Positions 29,729 through 39,229 are shown, counted from the first letter of the stretch. The stretch is 64,000 nt of DNA from UPXZ01 sp047974405 (GCA_047974405.1 JBKECI010000019.1:65324-129323); one strand, 5' to 3'. The notes: generated by a model not told the origin, from the sequence alone. A program made the numbers and translations.

Positions 29729-30085
29729 TTAATACTGTCCCGTTCCTAGTAATACCAGAGTGCAGGCTATTTCTGTATCAATGCCGTTTTGGTGAAGCAA
29801 TTCTACAAATTCTTTATTTTCTGTGCCGGGATTGAATATTACTCTACGAGGTTTTAACGATACGATATAATCGTAATATTCTGGTTGATTTTTGGGACCA
29901 ACGTAAAGGGTAACTGTATCGATATTAGAGTACTGCTTCCGTTCGGTGTCGATGATATGATTAAAAACAGTATCGGGTCTCAGTCCGAGCAATTCTATTT
30001 CGTGTCCGAAACTCAGCAGTTTTTCTGCCGCCAAGTAAGAATAACGTTCCGGATTTTTGCTTGCACCTATTATTAATGTCTTCAT
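29729..30085 (-). CDS. CoA-binding domain protein (YccU-like)
   Basis: A 118-aa single-domain Rossmann protein. It starts MKTLIIGASKNPERYS, and PRRVIFNPGTEN near residue 80 is the loop typical of the CoA-binding 2 family. It lies between aroB and dapB with gaps of 32 and 46 bp on the same strand. The function is unknown; a ligand-sensing role is only a family-level guess. Confidence 0.85.
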   Translation of the reverse strand: MKTLIIGASKNPERYSYLAAEKLLSFGHEIELLGLRPDTVFNHIIDTERKQYSNIDTVTLYVGPKNQPEYYDYIVSLKPRRVIFNPGTENKEFVELLHQNGIDTEIACTLVLLGTGQY

Positions 30086-30117
30086 CTGTTATGATTTTAT
30101 TTATTAAAAATATTTTT

Positions 30118-31164
30118 TTAATATAAATAATCCAAGCATTCAAAAATTTCCTCTTTTGTGGCTGTTTGGTTAATTTCTATCTTTCCTACATCCGCTAGTA
30201 GTGTGAAGTTTATCTCCGAATTCTGATTTTTTTTGTCATGTTTCATCAGTTCAAACAGTTCATTGTAGCTACTGCACGCGCACTCGTACGCTCCGTAGTT
30301 TTCTTTTACAAAATGGTTCAATTTAAGAAGTTCATTTTTTGGAAATCCCAATTTGATGTGAGACAAATACAATTCGCAAATCAACCCCCAGGCTACTGTA
30401 TAGCCGTGTAAATAAGGTTTTTGTTTAATATACGACAATGTTTCCATCGCGTGTCCAAAAGTATGTCCCAGATTTAATGCTTTACGGATTCCTTTTTCTT
30501 TGGGGTCTTCACGGACGATCGTTTCTTTGATTTCAATGTTCTTTTTCAATAATATCTTTAATTTCTCAAAGTCCAACGTTTCCAAATCAAAACCCAGCGT
30601 GTCGTTCCAATCTTGGGGGGAGCATATCAGCGCATGTTTTATCATCTCTGCAAATCCCGAGCGTATATTTTTATCGTCCAACGTACGAAAAAAATCAACG
30701 TTTATCAATACTTTTTCGGCAGGGGCAAATGTCCCTATCTCATTTTTGAATTTTAAAAAATTGATACCTGTTTTTCCCCCTGTAGCTGCATCTACGGCAC
30801 CAAGCAGTGTAGTAGAAACGTTGATGTAGTCAATTCCCCTCTTAAAAGTAGAAGCGGCAAAACCTCCGATATCGGTAATCATTCCTCCTCCCACATTTAT
30901 CATCAGCGAATGTCTTGTGGCGCTGTTTAAGGTGAGATATTCCCATATTTTTACAACCGACTCAATGTTTTTGTTTTCATCTCCCGCTGCGATGGTAATA
31001 ATGTGGCTTTTCGACAGTTTTTCCAATTCCAACAATTGGGGCAAGCAAAATTTTTGGGTATTGGCATCGGTCAGTATAAATATATTTTCTCCGCTATATC
31101 TGGCGATGCTTTGTTGTAGTTCGTCCTTAAAATTTGAGCAAATTATAGTGTTGGAGTTTGTCAT
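30118..31164 (-). CDS. aroB: 3-dehydroquinate synthase
   Basis: A 348-aa zinc enzyme of the shikimate pathway. NVGGGMITDIGGFAAS (about 98-113), TTLLGAVDAATGGKTGIN (about 128-145) and the metal-ligand segment NLGHTFGHAME near 240 are diagnostic. It is the first gene of the minus-strand cluster running to the S46 peptidase. Confidence 0.96.
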   Translation of the reverse strand: MTNSNTIICSNFKDELQQSIARYSGENIFILTDANTQKFCLPQLLELEKLSKSHIITIAAGDENKNIESVVKIWEYLTLNSATRHSLMINVGGGMITDIGGFAASTFKRGIDYINVSTTLLGAVDAATGGKTGINFLKFKNEIGTFAPAEKVLINVDFFRTLDDKNIRSGFAEMIKHALICSPQDWNDTLGFDLETLDFEKLKILLKKNIEIKETIVREDPKEKGIRKALNLGHTFGHAMETLSYIKQKPYLHGYTVAWGLICELYLSHIKLGFPKNELLKLNHFVKENYGAYECACSSYNELFELMKHDKKNQNSEINFTLLADVGKIEINQTATKEEIFECLDYLY

Positions 31165-31292
31165 CAGTTCTATTTTAGCTTACAAAGATACATTTTATTC
31201 CTAAAATGTGAGGGTTATAGGTAATTAAAATCATCAATTTTTAGTTTTCATTTTTAAATTGGTTTGAATTAAGATAAAAAATATTAAAACAA

Positions 31293-31324
31293 TTTGAATG
31301 TATGAAAATATGTTCATATATTTG
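31293..31324 (+). promoter_or_regulatory. Promoter with ArsR-type operator
   Basis: The -7 box TATATTTG lies at 31317-31324 with a TTTG at about 31293 as -33. Between and partly over them is a perfect inverted repeat, TATGAA (31301-31306) and TTCATA (31313-31318) with a 6-bp centre. This is the shape of SmtB/ArsR operators. It directly precedes the ArsR-family gene, so autoregulation by promoter blocking is likely. Confidence 0.7.
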
Positions 31325-31342
31325 CATAAAAAATGATATGAG

Positions 31343-31639
31343 ATGGAATATATTGACGAGATACAAATTATAGAAGATGCCGCTTATACGTTAAGGGCTA
31401 TTTCAAACGGCACCCGATTGCGTGTTATCTCTATGCTCTCCGAAGAAGATGAGATGAGCGTTTCGCAATTGGTGGAGGCGTTGAATTGTGAGCAGTCGTT
31501 GCTTTCGCATCATTTAACAGACATGAGGGCTAAAGGGGTGCTGAACTTGCGAAGAGAAGGGAAAAACAGCTTTTACTCGCTGAAAAACAGACAGATAGTT
31601 CAAATCCTAGATTGTATAAAAACGTGTAATTGCATTTGA
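31343..31639 (+). CDS. ArsR/SmtB-family transcriptional regulator
   Basis: A 98-aa winged-helix repressor. The recognition helix region is NCEQSLLSHHLTDMRAKGVL (about residues 49-68), followed by the wing LRREGKNSFYSL. A Cys at 50 and a C-terminal CNC motif (residues 95-97) may bind a metal or sense thiols, but the classical CVC box of arsenic sensors is not present. It starts 18 bp after its predicted promoter and operator and heads a four-gene operon with two small Cys-containing proteins and a thioredoxin. The inducer is unknown. Confidence 0.85.
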   Translation: MEYIDEIQIIEDAAYTLRAISNGTRLRVISMLSEEDEMSVSQLVEALNCEQSLLSHHLTDMRAKGVLNLRREGKNSFYSLKNRQIVQILDCIKTCNCI

Positions 31640-31668
31640 AACCAAATAATTAAATAACAACTGCTAAA

Positions 31669-31905
31669 ATGGAAAAATTTATAAAAAAATACCGATTGTC
31701 AATTGCAGGCGCAATATTAGGTGCGGCGGGCGGTTTCTTGTATTATCACTACATTGGATGCCGCACGGGTTCTTGCCCTATAACTTCCAACCCCTTTATG
31801 AGTATTTTGTGGGGTAGTGTGATGGGATATTTACTGTTCAGTATGTTTGAAAACAAAAATCTACCCAAAAAAGACAATACGGAAAATCAAAAAATCAAAA
31901 ATTAG
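31669..31905 (+). CDS. DUF6132-like small membrane protein
   Basis: A 78-aa protein with two predicted membrane helices (about 10-30 and 42-60). The loop between them contains CRTGSCPITSNPF, the cysteine-bearing signature of DUF6132. It lies 29 bp after arsR and 33 bp before an HMA-like protein. The cysteine pair and the company of a thioredoxin suggest a role in thiol or metal transfer; this is inference. Confidence 0.75.
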   Translation: MEKFIKKYRLSIAGAILGAAGGFLYYHYIGCRTGSCPITSNPFMSILWGSVMGYLLFSMFENKNLPKKDNTENQKIKN

Positions 31906-31938
31906 GATTTTTAAAATACAAATGGAGGAATACGAACT

Positions 31939-32157
31939 ATGTATAGCGAATTTGAAACTAAAAAGTCGAATTGTATGGTCTGCACCAATCAAACACTAAA
32001 GCAGTTGGGAACGCTGCACGGAGTGTTTGGCGCAGAAATAGACAGAATTAGCGGCAAGGTACTCGTGTCGCATACCGATGAGGTTACTCGCCAAGAAATA
32101 AAACAAAAGCTGGAAGAACTTGGCTATTTCGAAACAAACAAAATATACACAGTATAA
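31939..32157 (+). CDS. HMA-like small heavy-metal-associated protein
   Basis: A 72-aa cytoplasmic protein with the beta-alpha-beta-beta-alpha-beta pattern of heavy-metal-associated (HMA) domains. It carries SNCMVCTNQTLKQL, a CxxC at the expected metal-binding turn (residues 12-15), and ends with LEELGYF. The first half is unusual for HMA, so metal binding is probable but not certain. It is in the arsR operon. Confidence 0.65.
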   Translation: MYSEFETKKSNCMVCTNQTLKQLGTLHGVFGAEIDRISGKVLVSHTDEVTRQEIKQKLEELGYFETNKIYTV

Positions 32158-32182
32158 ACACTTATCAATCAATTTATAAATT

Positions 32183-32710
32183 ATGAGAAAAACTGCTATA
32201 GCATTCTTATTGCTAACCTTTGCATTGACATCATGCGCAGGCAACGAAACAAAAAAAACATCAGTAGATACTACTAAAACAACCGTAAGCGACAAAACGG
32301 AAAACAATAAAGTATTAACCAACAATAACGAAAAGACAATAATGAAACCGATTCATTTGACCAAAGAAGATTTTTTGAAAAAAGTAGCCAACTATGAAGC
32401 AGATCCCAACGAATGGAAATACTTGGGAGATAAACCATGTCTCATAGATTTTTATGCCGATTGGTGTGGACCTTGCAAAACGATAGCTCCAATATTGGAA
32501 GAGTTGGCAAAAGAATATGCCGGACAAATATATATTTATAAAATAAATACAGAAGACGAGCAGGAGTTGGCAGGAGCATTCGGTATCCGCAGTATCCCCA
32601 GCCTGCTGTTTGTACCTATGGAGGGACAACCCCAAATGGCAATGGGAGCATTGCCTAAAGCTACATTCAAAGAAGCCATTGATGGGGTACTGCTCGGGGG
32701 AAAAAAATAA
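32183..32710 (+). CDS. Thioredoxin-fold lipoprotein
   Basis: A 175-aa protein with a lipoprotein signal (LTSC with the acylated Cys at residue 18), a Thr/Lys-rich linker, and a thioredoxin domain from about residue 60. The active site is WCGPC in DFYADWCGPCK, and the cis-proline region is IRSIPSLLF. Being lipidated it should work in the periplasm. It is the last gene of the arsR operon and is followed by a strong terminator, so the operon appears to be a redox or metal stress unit. Confidence 0.88.
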   Translation: MRKTAIAFLLLTFALTSCAGNETKKTSVDTTKTTVSDKTENNKVLTNNNEKTIMKPIHLTKEDFLKKVANYEADPNEWKYLGDKPCLIDFYADWCGPCKTIAPILEELAKEYAGQIYIYKINTEDEQELAGAFGIRSIPSLLFVPMEGQPQMAMGALPKATFKEAIDGVLLGGKK

Positions 32711-32736
32711 TTTTGCTAAGTGTTGATAGATAAGAG

Positions 32737-32784
32737 AATCCGGCAAGGCGCATATCAATGCCTTGTCGGATTTTACTTTTTTTT
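32737..32784 (+). terminator. Terminator of the arsR-thioredoxin operon
   Basis: AATCCGGCAAGGC pairs with GCCTTGTCGGATT with one mismatch and is followed by a long T-rich tract. Confidence 0.85.
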
Positions 32785-32916
32785 ATTACACCAACTTATT
32801 TTGTTAAAAAAGAAGAAAAACATATTTTTCATTAAACCTTAAAAGGGAGTTGAAGTCAAAAGATACAAAGACAATAAAACAATCAATTCATTTTAAAATT
32901 AAAACAACAAAGAGTT

Positions 32917-33405
32917 ATGAAAAAGTATGGAATTATAGCTTTAGCGGCTTTCTTTATGCTGGCTATCAATGTATCGGCTCAGCAATCTCAAGAGAATAAC
33001 ACCACCAGTCGCCAACAAAAAGGTCAAACAATGAGGTACAAACTTTCGGCACAAGACAGAGCAGACCGAATGGCAAAGAATCTGGAACTTAATGCCGATG
33101 AAACCCAAAAACTGAAAGCGTTATTTGAAAAAGAGGACACTCAACGCGAACAAATGAGGTCGCAACGTAGCGAAGATATGCAGCAAAACCGCGAAGAAGG
33201 GCGGAAAAAGATGGAACAGATGCGCGACGAACACAAAGCAAATGTTGAAAAAATTATCGGCAAAGAAAAAGCTGCAAAGTGGGAAACAATGCAACAAGAG
33301 AAAATGGGTAAAAAGAGTGATACCACAAATCGGCAAACCAAAGACAAAGATACTAAACAGAAAAAAAATAAAAAGGTAAAAAAACAAGCTACAACAAGTA
33401 ATTGA
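32917..33405 (+). CDS. Secreted charged helical protein (Spy/LTXXQ-like or DUF4890-like)
   Basis: A 162-aa protein with a signal peptide ending at SAQ (residue 21), then a highly charged, Gln/Glu/Lys/Arg-rich helical region with YKLSAQDRADRMAKNLELNADETQKL. This DRADRMAKNLEL pattern is typical of small periplasmic helical proteins of the Spy-like type in Bacteroidetes. The C-terminal 35 residues are mostly Lys, Thr and Gln. It ends at TGA and is followed by a terminator, so it is a single-gene unit. A chaperone-like role is a guess from the family. Confidence 0.7.
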   Translation: MKKYGIIALAAFFMLAINVSAQQSQENNTTSRQQKGQTMRYKLSAQDRADRMAKNLELNADETQKLKALFEKEDTQREQMRSQRSEDMQQNREEGRKKMEQMRDEHKANVEKIIGKEKAAKWETMQQEKMGKKSDTTNRQTKDKDTKQKKNKKVKKQATTSN

Positions 33406-33453
33406 TAAGTTTGATAAAAAGAAGTGTTCATTAAGTTTCATTAGAATGTGAAG

Positions 33454-33488
33454 ACCAACAATTTTGAAATAAATTGTTGGTCTTTTTT
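33454..33488 (+). terminator. Bidirectional terminator
   Basis: CCAACAATTT (33455-33464) pairs with AAATTGTTGG (33471-33480), followed by TCTTTTTT. It separates the Spy-like gene from the convergent mutase gene. Confidence 0.8.
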
Positions 33489-33519
33489 ATGTAATAAAAT
33501 TTGATGAAATTTGGAATAC

Positions 33520-35646
33520 TTATTCTTCCAACAGAATATCCATAATAGTACAAGCTGCCTTTGCAACCGGACTGCCCGGTCCAAAAATAGCGGCAACTCC
33601 CGATTTGTACAGATAATCGTAATCTTGGGCAGGAATTACCCCACCCGCAATGACAATAATGTCTTCTCTACCCAGTTTTTTCAGCTCGTCAATCACTTGA
33701 GGCACCAATGTTTTGTGTCCGGCAGCAAGCGATGATACCCCCAGCACATGAACGTCATTTTCTACTGCTTGCTTGGCAGCTTCAGCGGGAGTTTGAAACA
33801 AAGGTCCCATATCTACGTCGAAACCGCAATCGGCATAGCCGGTAGCAACAACTTTAGCGCCACGGTCGTGCCCATCCTGTCCCATTTTGGCCACCATAAT
33901 ACGAGGACGGCGTCCCTCCTTTTTTGCAAACTTATCTGTGAGTTCACAAGCGCGTTTGAAATCCGCGTCATTTTTTGTTCCTTCTGAATACACTCCTGAG
34001 ATTGTTCTAATAGTTGCTTTATAACGCCCTGCAATTGTTTCGCAGGCATCTGAAATCTCTCCCAATGTTGCTCTTTGCGTAGCGGCTTCTACCGCCAGTT
34101 CGAGCAGATTACCCTTACCGGTTTTAGCACACTCTGTAATAGCATCCAATGCTGCTTTCACAGATTTATTGTCTCTGCTGGAACGAAGTCGATTTAACCG
34201 CTCAATTTGTTGATTGCGTACAGCGGTGTTATCCACTTCCAATATGTCAATGGGGTCTTCCTTTTCGAGGCGGTATTGATTTACACCAACAATTATTTGC
34301 TCGCCACTATCAATACGAGCTTGTGTACGCGCTGCGGCTTCTTCAATACGCATTTTGGGGATACCTGTCTCAATAGCAGCTGCCATGCCTCCTAGTTTTT
34401 CTACCTCCTCTATCAAATTCCAAGCCTTTTCGGCTATCTCTTTTGTCAAACTTTCTACATAATACGAGCCTGCCCAAGGATCTACTTCACGAGTAATATC
34501 AGTCTCTTGTTGGATGTAAATCTGGGTATTGCGGGCAATACGAGCCGAAAAGTCGGTAGGAAGCGCAATAGCCTCGTCCAGCGCATTGGTGTGGAGTGAT
34601 TGCGTGTGTCCCAAGGCAGCTCCCATTGCCTCGATGCATGTGCGCCCTACATTGTTAAAAGGGTCTTGCTCTGTAAGCGACCATCCCGATGTTTGGGAGT
34701 GTGTACGCAATGCCAGCGATTTGGGATTTTTCGGATTAAATTGTTTTACTATTTTAGCCCAAAGCATACGGGCGGCACGCATCTTTGCTATTTCCATAAA
34801 ATGATTCATCCCTATTGCCCAAAAAAACGATAAACGGGGAGCAAAGGCGTCGATGTCCATACCAGCGTTTACTCCGGCACGCAAATACTCCAATCCGTCT
34901 GCCAAGGTGTATGCCAGTTCAATATCGGCAGTGGCTCCCGCCTCTTGCATATGGTATCCCGAGATTGAAATGGAATTGAACTTGGGCATATTTTTGGACG
35001 TGTATTCAAAAATATCTGCAATGATTTTCATCGAGAATTTTGGAGGATAAATGTAAGTGTTTCGCACCATAAATTCTTTTAAAATATCGTTTTGGATTGT
35101 TCCTGCCATTTCTTCCAATGACGCTCCCTGTTCCAAGCCTGCAACAATATAGAAAGCGAGTACAGGGAGTACTGCTCCATTCATAGTCATCGAAACAGAC
35201 ATTTTGTTGAGTGGAATCCCGTCAAAGAGAACTTTCATATCTTCAACAGAGCAAATGGATACTCCTGCTTTTCCCACATCTCCGACAACACGCTCGTGGT
35301 CGGCATCGTAGCCTCGGTGTGTGGCAAGGTCAAAGGCAACAGAGAGTCCTTTTTGTCCCGATGCCAAGTTTCGACGGTAAAAAGCGTTGCTCTCTTCAGC
35401 GGTGGAAAATCCAGCATATTGGCGTATGGTCCAAGGTTGCATCACATACATAGTGCTATACGGACCACGTAAAAACGGTGGTATTCCAGCGGCATAGTTC
35501 AAATGCTCCATACCGGTCAAATCTTCTTTGGTGTAGAAAGGTTTTACCGGAATTTGTTCCGGTGTGAGCCACGTACTGTCGGTAACTGGATTTTTTACTG
35601 ATGCCGTAAAATTGTTAATGTCGATTTCTTTAAAATTTGGTTTCAT
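33520..35646 (-). CDS. mutB: Methylmalonyl-CoA mutase, large (catalytic) subunit
   Basis: About 708 aa from the ATG at 35646; the frame is open to 35682. It interconverts succinyl-CoA and (R)-methylmalonyl-CoA using adenosylcobalamin, a step of propionate formation. The TIM-barrel domain contains RPWTIRQYAGFSTAEESN-like and RTHSQTSGWSLTEQDP motifs. The C-terminal B12 domain has DGHDRGAKVVATGYAD, with the cobalt-ligating His, and ends with GPGSPV. Its partner mutA lies 3.5 kb upstream, separated by menA and a CPBP protease gene instead of being adjacent. Confidence 0.96.
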   Translation of the reverse strand: MKPNFKEIDINNFTASVKNPVTDSTWLTPEQIPVKPFYTKEDLTGMEHLNYAAGIPPFLRGPYSTMYVMQPWTIRQYAGFSTAEESNAFYRRNLASGQKGLSVAFDLATHRGYDADHERVVGDVGKAGVSICSVEDMKVLFDGIPLNKMSVSMTMNGAVLPVLAFYIVAGLEQGASLEEMAGTIQNDILKEFMVRNTYIYPPKFSMKIIADIFEYTSKNMPKFNSISISGYHMQEAGATADIELAYTLADGLEYLRAGVNAGMDIDAFAPRLSFFWAIGMNHFMEIAKMRAARMLWAKIVKQFNPKNPKSLALRTHSQTSGWSLTEQDPFNNVGRTCIEAMGAALGHTQSLHTNALDEAIALPTDFSARIARNTQIYIQQETDITREVDPWAGSYYVESLTKEIAEKAWNLIEEVEKLGGMAAAIETGIPKMRIEEAAARTQARIDSGEQIIVGVNQYRLEKEDPIDILEVDNTAVRNQQIERLNRLRSSRDNKSVKAALDAITECAKTGKGNLLELAVEAATQRATLGEISDACETIAGRYKATIRTISGVYSEGTKNDADFKRACELTDKFAKKEGRRPRIMVAKMGQDGHDRGAKVVATGYADCGFDVDMGPLFQTPAEAAKQAVENDVHVLGVSSLAAGHKTLVPQVIDELKKLGREDIIVIAGGVIPAQDYDYLYKSGVAAIFGPGSPVAKAACTIMDILLEE

Positions 35647-35727
35647 AACCTGTAGATTTTTCTTTGAACAGCGAACGAACAATCGTATTTTGCGTTCAAT
35701 TATTTAATTTTTATTATTTCAATTATT

Positions 35728-36339
35728 TTAGATGGGCAATAATATAAATACTGTTACATCCCATACTGCGTGTGAGATTATCAAGGGAACCAAGTTTTTA
35801 TTGTATCTATACATCAGCCCCCAAAAAATACCGCAAACCAATGCCGCCATCACAAGCATAAAGTTAAAACTCCAGATGTGTACTAGCGAATAAATAAGCG
35901 TGGTAAATACAAATGCTTTCCACTCTCCATGTTTTTTTATAAAAGAATTTTGTACGTAACCTCTCCAAAAAAATTCTTCTGCCGGCCCGATGATAAATAA
36001 TAGTCCAAGTCCGACCCAAAGTTTACTTTGTCCCTCTTTCATAGCATAAATACTATCCACTTGCGAACGTGCAAAGTTGAATATATGTGAAGACACATAA
36101 TTTCCCAACAAAAAAACAGCATACAGGATAGCGGCTGCCATCAGCCCCCATCCTACCGATTTCCAATTCCAATCAAACTCGTTGAGGATATTTTTCCTCA
36201 AAACAACGCTCATCGAGGTTAATATTGTAGCAGACAATGCCATTGCAATCCAAAAGTTGAAATGCACTTTTGTCCAGGGCGAAAACATTAAGAACCACAA
36301 AAATGCCGCTACAAATATGGGAATCGTTAGTCTCTTCAT
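35728..36339 (-). CDS. CPBP-family intramembrane glutamic protease
   Basis: A 203-aa protein with about six membrane helices. The motif PAEEFFWRGYVQ (near residue 120) supplies the paired glutamates and Arg of the CPBP (Abi/CAAX-processing) family. Downstream histidines lie in SLVHIWSFNF and ISHAVWD. It starts 5 bp after menA on the same strand and precedes mutB. The substrate is unknown. Confidence 0.88.
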   Translation of the reverse strand: MKRLTIPIFVAAFLWFLMFSPWTKVHFNFWIAMALSATILTSMSVVLRKNILNEFDWNWKSVGWGLMAAAILYAVFLLGNYVSSHIFNFARSQVDSIYAMKEGQSKLWVGLGLLFIIGPAEEFFWRGYVQNSFIKKHGEWKAFVFTTLIYSLVHIWSFNFMLVMAALVCGIFWGLMYRYNKNLVPLIISHAVWDVTVFILLPI

Positions 36340-36344
36340 TTTTT

Positions 36345-37259
36345 CTACGAAATTAGTCCGGCTATAAAATTGGATATAACCAGCACTCCTCCAAAAGCCG
36401 TCAAGTGTTGCGCTGTGGCGGCATCCATAGTTTTGATACGTTCCGGTTGTTCTTCCTCTGCCATTCTAATGATTTTGATATTTCTCATAAGCATCGGGAA
36501 TGTAGTAAAAACAGTTAAAGCAATCCAGTGAAGTATCCCCAACACCACACACAGCAGAATGATGGCGTAAGCTCCATAGCTCAATATCTCGTATTGTCTG
36601 ATGGAATTTTTTATCCCCAACTGCATGGCTTGTGTTTTGATATTGGCAATACGATCATGCTTTATATCTCTCATATTGTTGGCATGAAGAATGTTTACAA
36701 TTAAAAATCCGGTGGGGGAGGATATCAAAAGTATATTCCAACTCAGCATACCGGTCATTACGAAATAGGTTCCGAGAGATAATAAGAATCCGTAAATAAT
36801 TAAGATATTTAAATCTCCCAATGCTCTATATTTCAATAAATAGTAAAAATAGGTACCTAAAATGGCAAGTGTCCCTACCCACCATAGGTGTATGGATGGG
36901 TATGTTTTTATCAAGAAAAAAAATCCGATAACACTTCCGGCTGCCATTAGCGACATACCCAGTCCGTAGATTTCTTTTGGAGTAAATTTTTTTTCTACCA
37001 GCATTCTGCTTGATCCAAAAGTCTCTTTCCTGTCCACTCCGTTTTTGTAATCGAAATAGTCGCTGAGGACGTTGCCGGAGGCCTGCCAGACGGCGGCTCC
37101 CAACACCGCCAATAATCCGTACCACCAGTTGGGTTGGGTAACTTCGCCCAATCGGTAAAGATAAAACAGGTAAGAAACGGCAATAAGCGCCGGTATAATT
37201 GACGCCGAATAGCCCCAGGGGCGTGTTGCAAAAAACCACTCTTTTATAGTGTGCTTCAT
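36345..37259 (-). CDS. menA: UbiA-family prenyltransferase, probable MenA
   Basis: A 304-aa polytopic membrane enzyme. The first Asp-rich motif is NVLSDYFDYKNGVDR (about residues 63-77), the second is NNMRDIKHDRIANIKT (about 193-208). These bind the prenyl diphosphate through magnesium. The family and the Bacteroidales context favour 1,4-dihydroxy-2-naphthoate prenyltransferase of menaquinone synthesis. No other men gene is adjacent, so the specificity is inferred. Confidence 0.88.
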   Translation of the reverse strand: MKHTIKEWFFATRPWGYSASIIPALIAVSYLFYLYRLGEVTQPNWWYGLLAVLGAAVWQASGNVLSDYFDYKNGVDRKETFGSSRMLVEKKFTPKEIYGLGMSLMAAGSVIGFFFLIKTYPSIHLWWVGTLAILGTYFYYLLKYRALGDLNILIIYGFLLSLGTYFVMTGMLSWNILLISSPTGFLIVNILHANNMRDIKHDRIANIKTQAMQLGIKNSIRQYEILSYGAYAIILLCVVLGILHWIALTVFTTFPMLMRNIKIIRMAEEEQPERIKTMDAATAQHLTAFGGVLVISNFIAGLIS

Positions 37260-37339
37260 CTTTTGTTTAGAAAATTAAGACCCAAAAAAATGGAATGATT
37301 TTGATGTTAAGCGGACACATCAAATCTAAAATAGTTGCT

Positions 37340-39229
37340 TTACAGCAATTTTGAGTTAAATTCTTTCAATGTTTCGAGTACGTTTGATTTTACGCTGATA
37401 AAGTATTTGATTCCTTTTACTTTGAGTTGGTCTATAGAAGCAGGTACTCCCGCAACAACCAAAATTGCCTTGTCTCCCAGCAAATCGTATGCTTGTGGAG
37501 CCAATTCGGCATATTCATCATCGCTTGAGCAAAGTACTACCACATCGGCTTGCTTGGCTGTTGCGGTGCTTATGCCTTCTTCAATGGTTTTAAAACCAAG
37601 ATTGTCGATGATTTGATAACCGGCGCAGGCAAAAAAGTTGGATGAAAACTGTGCCCGAGCCAAGCGCATTGCCAAATTGCCAATGGTAAGCATAAATACT
37701 ATGGGACGCTTTGAGGCGCTTTCGGTCGCAAATCGCAATTGTTCAAACTCTTCGGAACCTCTTATGCAAGGGAGCGTTTCCACAGCATTTGCTCCGGAAG
37801 TACAACCGCAGGAATTTTCCTGTTTTTGAACTTTTTGCAAAGCGGTTTCGGTAAAGTTGGGAAACTGGTTTGTGCCGAGCAATATTTCTTTTCTACTTGA
37901 TACAGCTTTTAACCGGGCGCTAGCGGTTGCTTTGATACTTTGTTGCGCCTCTTCTCTTTTTATTACTTCAAAAAAACCGCCTTTGTCTTCTGTTTCAATA
38001 AAGAGTTTCCATGCTTGTTCGGCAATCTCTTTGGTTAGAGTTTCGATATAATAAGAGCCTGCTGCAGGGTCTGTAATTTTATCAAAATGAGATTCTTCTT
38101 TCAGCAATAGTTGTTGGTTGCGGGCAATGCGTTCCGAAAAGTCGTCTGATACTTTGTAAGGGACATCGTAAGGGAGTACCGTTAGTGAATCTACTCCGGC
38201 AATGGTCGCACTCATAGCTTCGGTCTGCGTGCGGAGCATGTTGACATTAGCGTCAAAAATGGTCATATTGAATTTTGAGGTCTCGGCATGGATTTTCATT
38301 TTTGCGGCACATTTACATATTCCGTTCACGGTATTTTCGCAATCTTCGCGTGGGCATTTGGGCTGATAGGCGTCTACTATCAATGCCCAAAGCAGGCGAG
38401 CTGCACGAAATTTGGCAATTTCCATAAAATAATTGCTGCCAACTCCAAAGTTGAATTTGATTTTTTTTGCTGCCAATGCGGGTGGTACTCCTGCGTCTAT
38501 CATATCTGAAAGATACTCATTTCCCCAAGCCAAAGCATATCCGAGTTCTTGAGAGCAATGGGCTCCTGCATTGCTGAGGGTAACGGCGTTGACTCCTACC
38601 GCTTTGTACAGGAATAGCGGTGCAAGTGTCAAAGCAGTTGCCTTTATTTTTTCTGTGATTGCCTCTTTCGATAAATTTTTGCCTTTCAAAAGCATTTTAT
38701 TTATTGGGTCGCAATTGATGGAGCCTTCGAGTTTGTGGGGATTATATCCCTTGTCGCTAAAATAAGCCGTCAATATACTTGCCAATTCGGCTGCTTTACT
38801 TATGCAAACAGTAAAATTTAGCTCTACTGCTTCTGCCTGGATATTTTCCAATAGCTGTGCAATGTACGCTGCGCTTAATTCTTCCTTTTTCAGGCTGAAA
38901 CCCAATGATGTTATCCCCTTATTCAAAAGGGATAATGCTTTTTTGTTGGCGGTTGATACATCAATCACATTAATATCCTGACGAACAGCCCATTTGTTGT
39001 TTTCATTGACGCCTCTCACATAGGGGAATGCGGTAGGAGCTACATCCGTGGTATTGAAATTTTCAATGTTTTCGGCTCTGTAAAAAGGCATTACATTGAA
39101 TCCTTCATTGGTATGCCAAACCAGTTTTCTGTCAAAATCTGCCCCTTTAAGATCGGTTGTAACTTTTTCCATCCATTGTGCTGTCGTAATTGGAGGAAAT
39201 TCTTTTAACAAATTTAATTTTTCTGCCAT
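37340..39229 (-). CDS. mutA: Methylmalonyl-CoA mutase, small subunit
   Basis: A 629-aa non-catalytic partner of MutB. It has the same barrel fold (IDAGVPPALAAKKIKFNFGVGSNYF and DPAAGSYYIETLTKEIAEQAW) and a degenerate C-terminal cobalamin-like domain lacking the DxHxxG motif, as expected. A cluster CGCTSGANAV near residue 474 and CENTVNGICKCAAK near 300 add unusual cysteines. The gene precedes menA and CPBP on the same strand. Confidence 0.94.
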   Translation of the reverse strand: MAEKLNLLKEFPPITTAQWMEKVTTDLKGADFDRKLVWHTNEGFNVMPFYRAENIENFNTTDVAPTAFPYVRGVNENNKWAVRQDINVIDVSTANKKALSLLNKGITSLGFSLKKEELSAAYIAQLLENIQAEAVELNFTVCISKAAELASILTAYFSDKGYNPHKLEGSINCDPINKMLLKGKNLSKEAITEKIKATALTLAPLFLYKAVGVNAVTLSNAGAHCSQELGYALAWGNEYLSDMIDAGVPPALAAKKIKFNFGVGSNYFMEIAKFRAARLLWALIVDAYQPKCPREDCENTVNGICKCAAKMKIHAETSKFNMTIFDANVNMLRTQTEAMSATIAGVDSLTVLPYDVPYKVSDDFSERIARNQQLLLKEESHFDKITDPAAGSYYIETLTKEIAEQAWKLFIETEDKGGFFEVIKREEAQQSIKATASARLKAVSSRKEILLGTNQFPNFTETALQKVQKQENSCGCTSGANAVETLPCIRGSEEFEQLRFATESASKRPIVFMLTIGNLAMRLARAQFSSNFFACAGYQIIDNLGFKTIEEGISTATAKQADVVVLCSSDDEYAELAPQAYDLLGDKAILVVAGVPASIDQLKVKGIKYFISVKSNVLETLKEFNSKLL

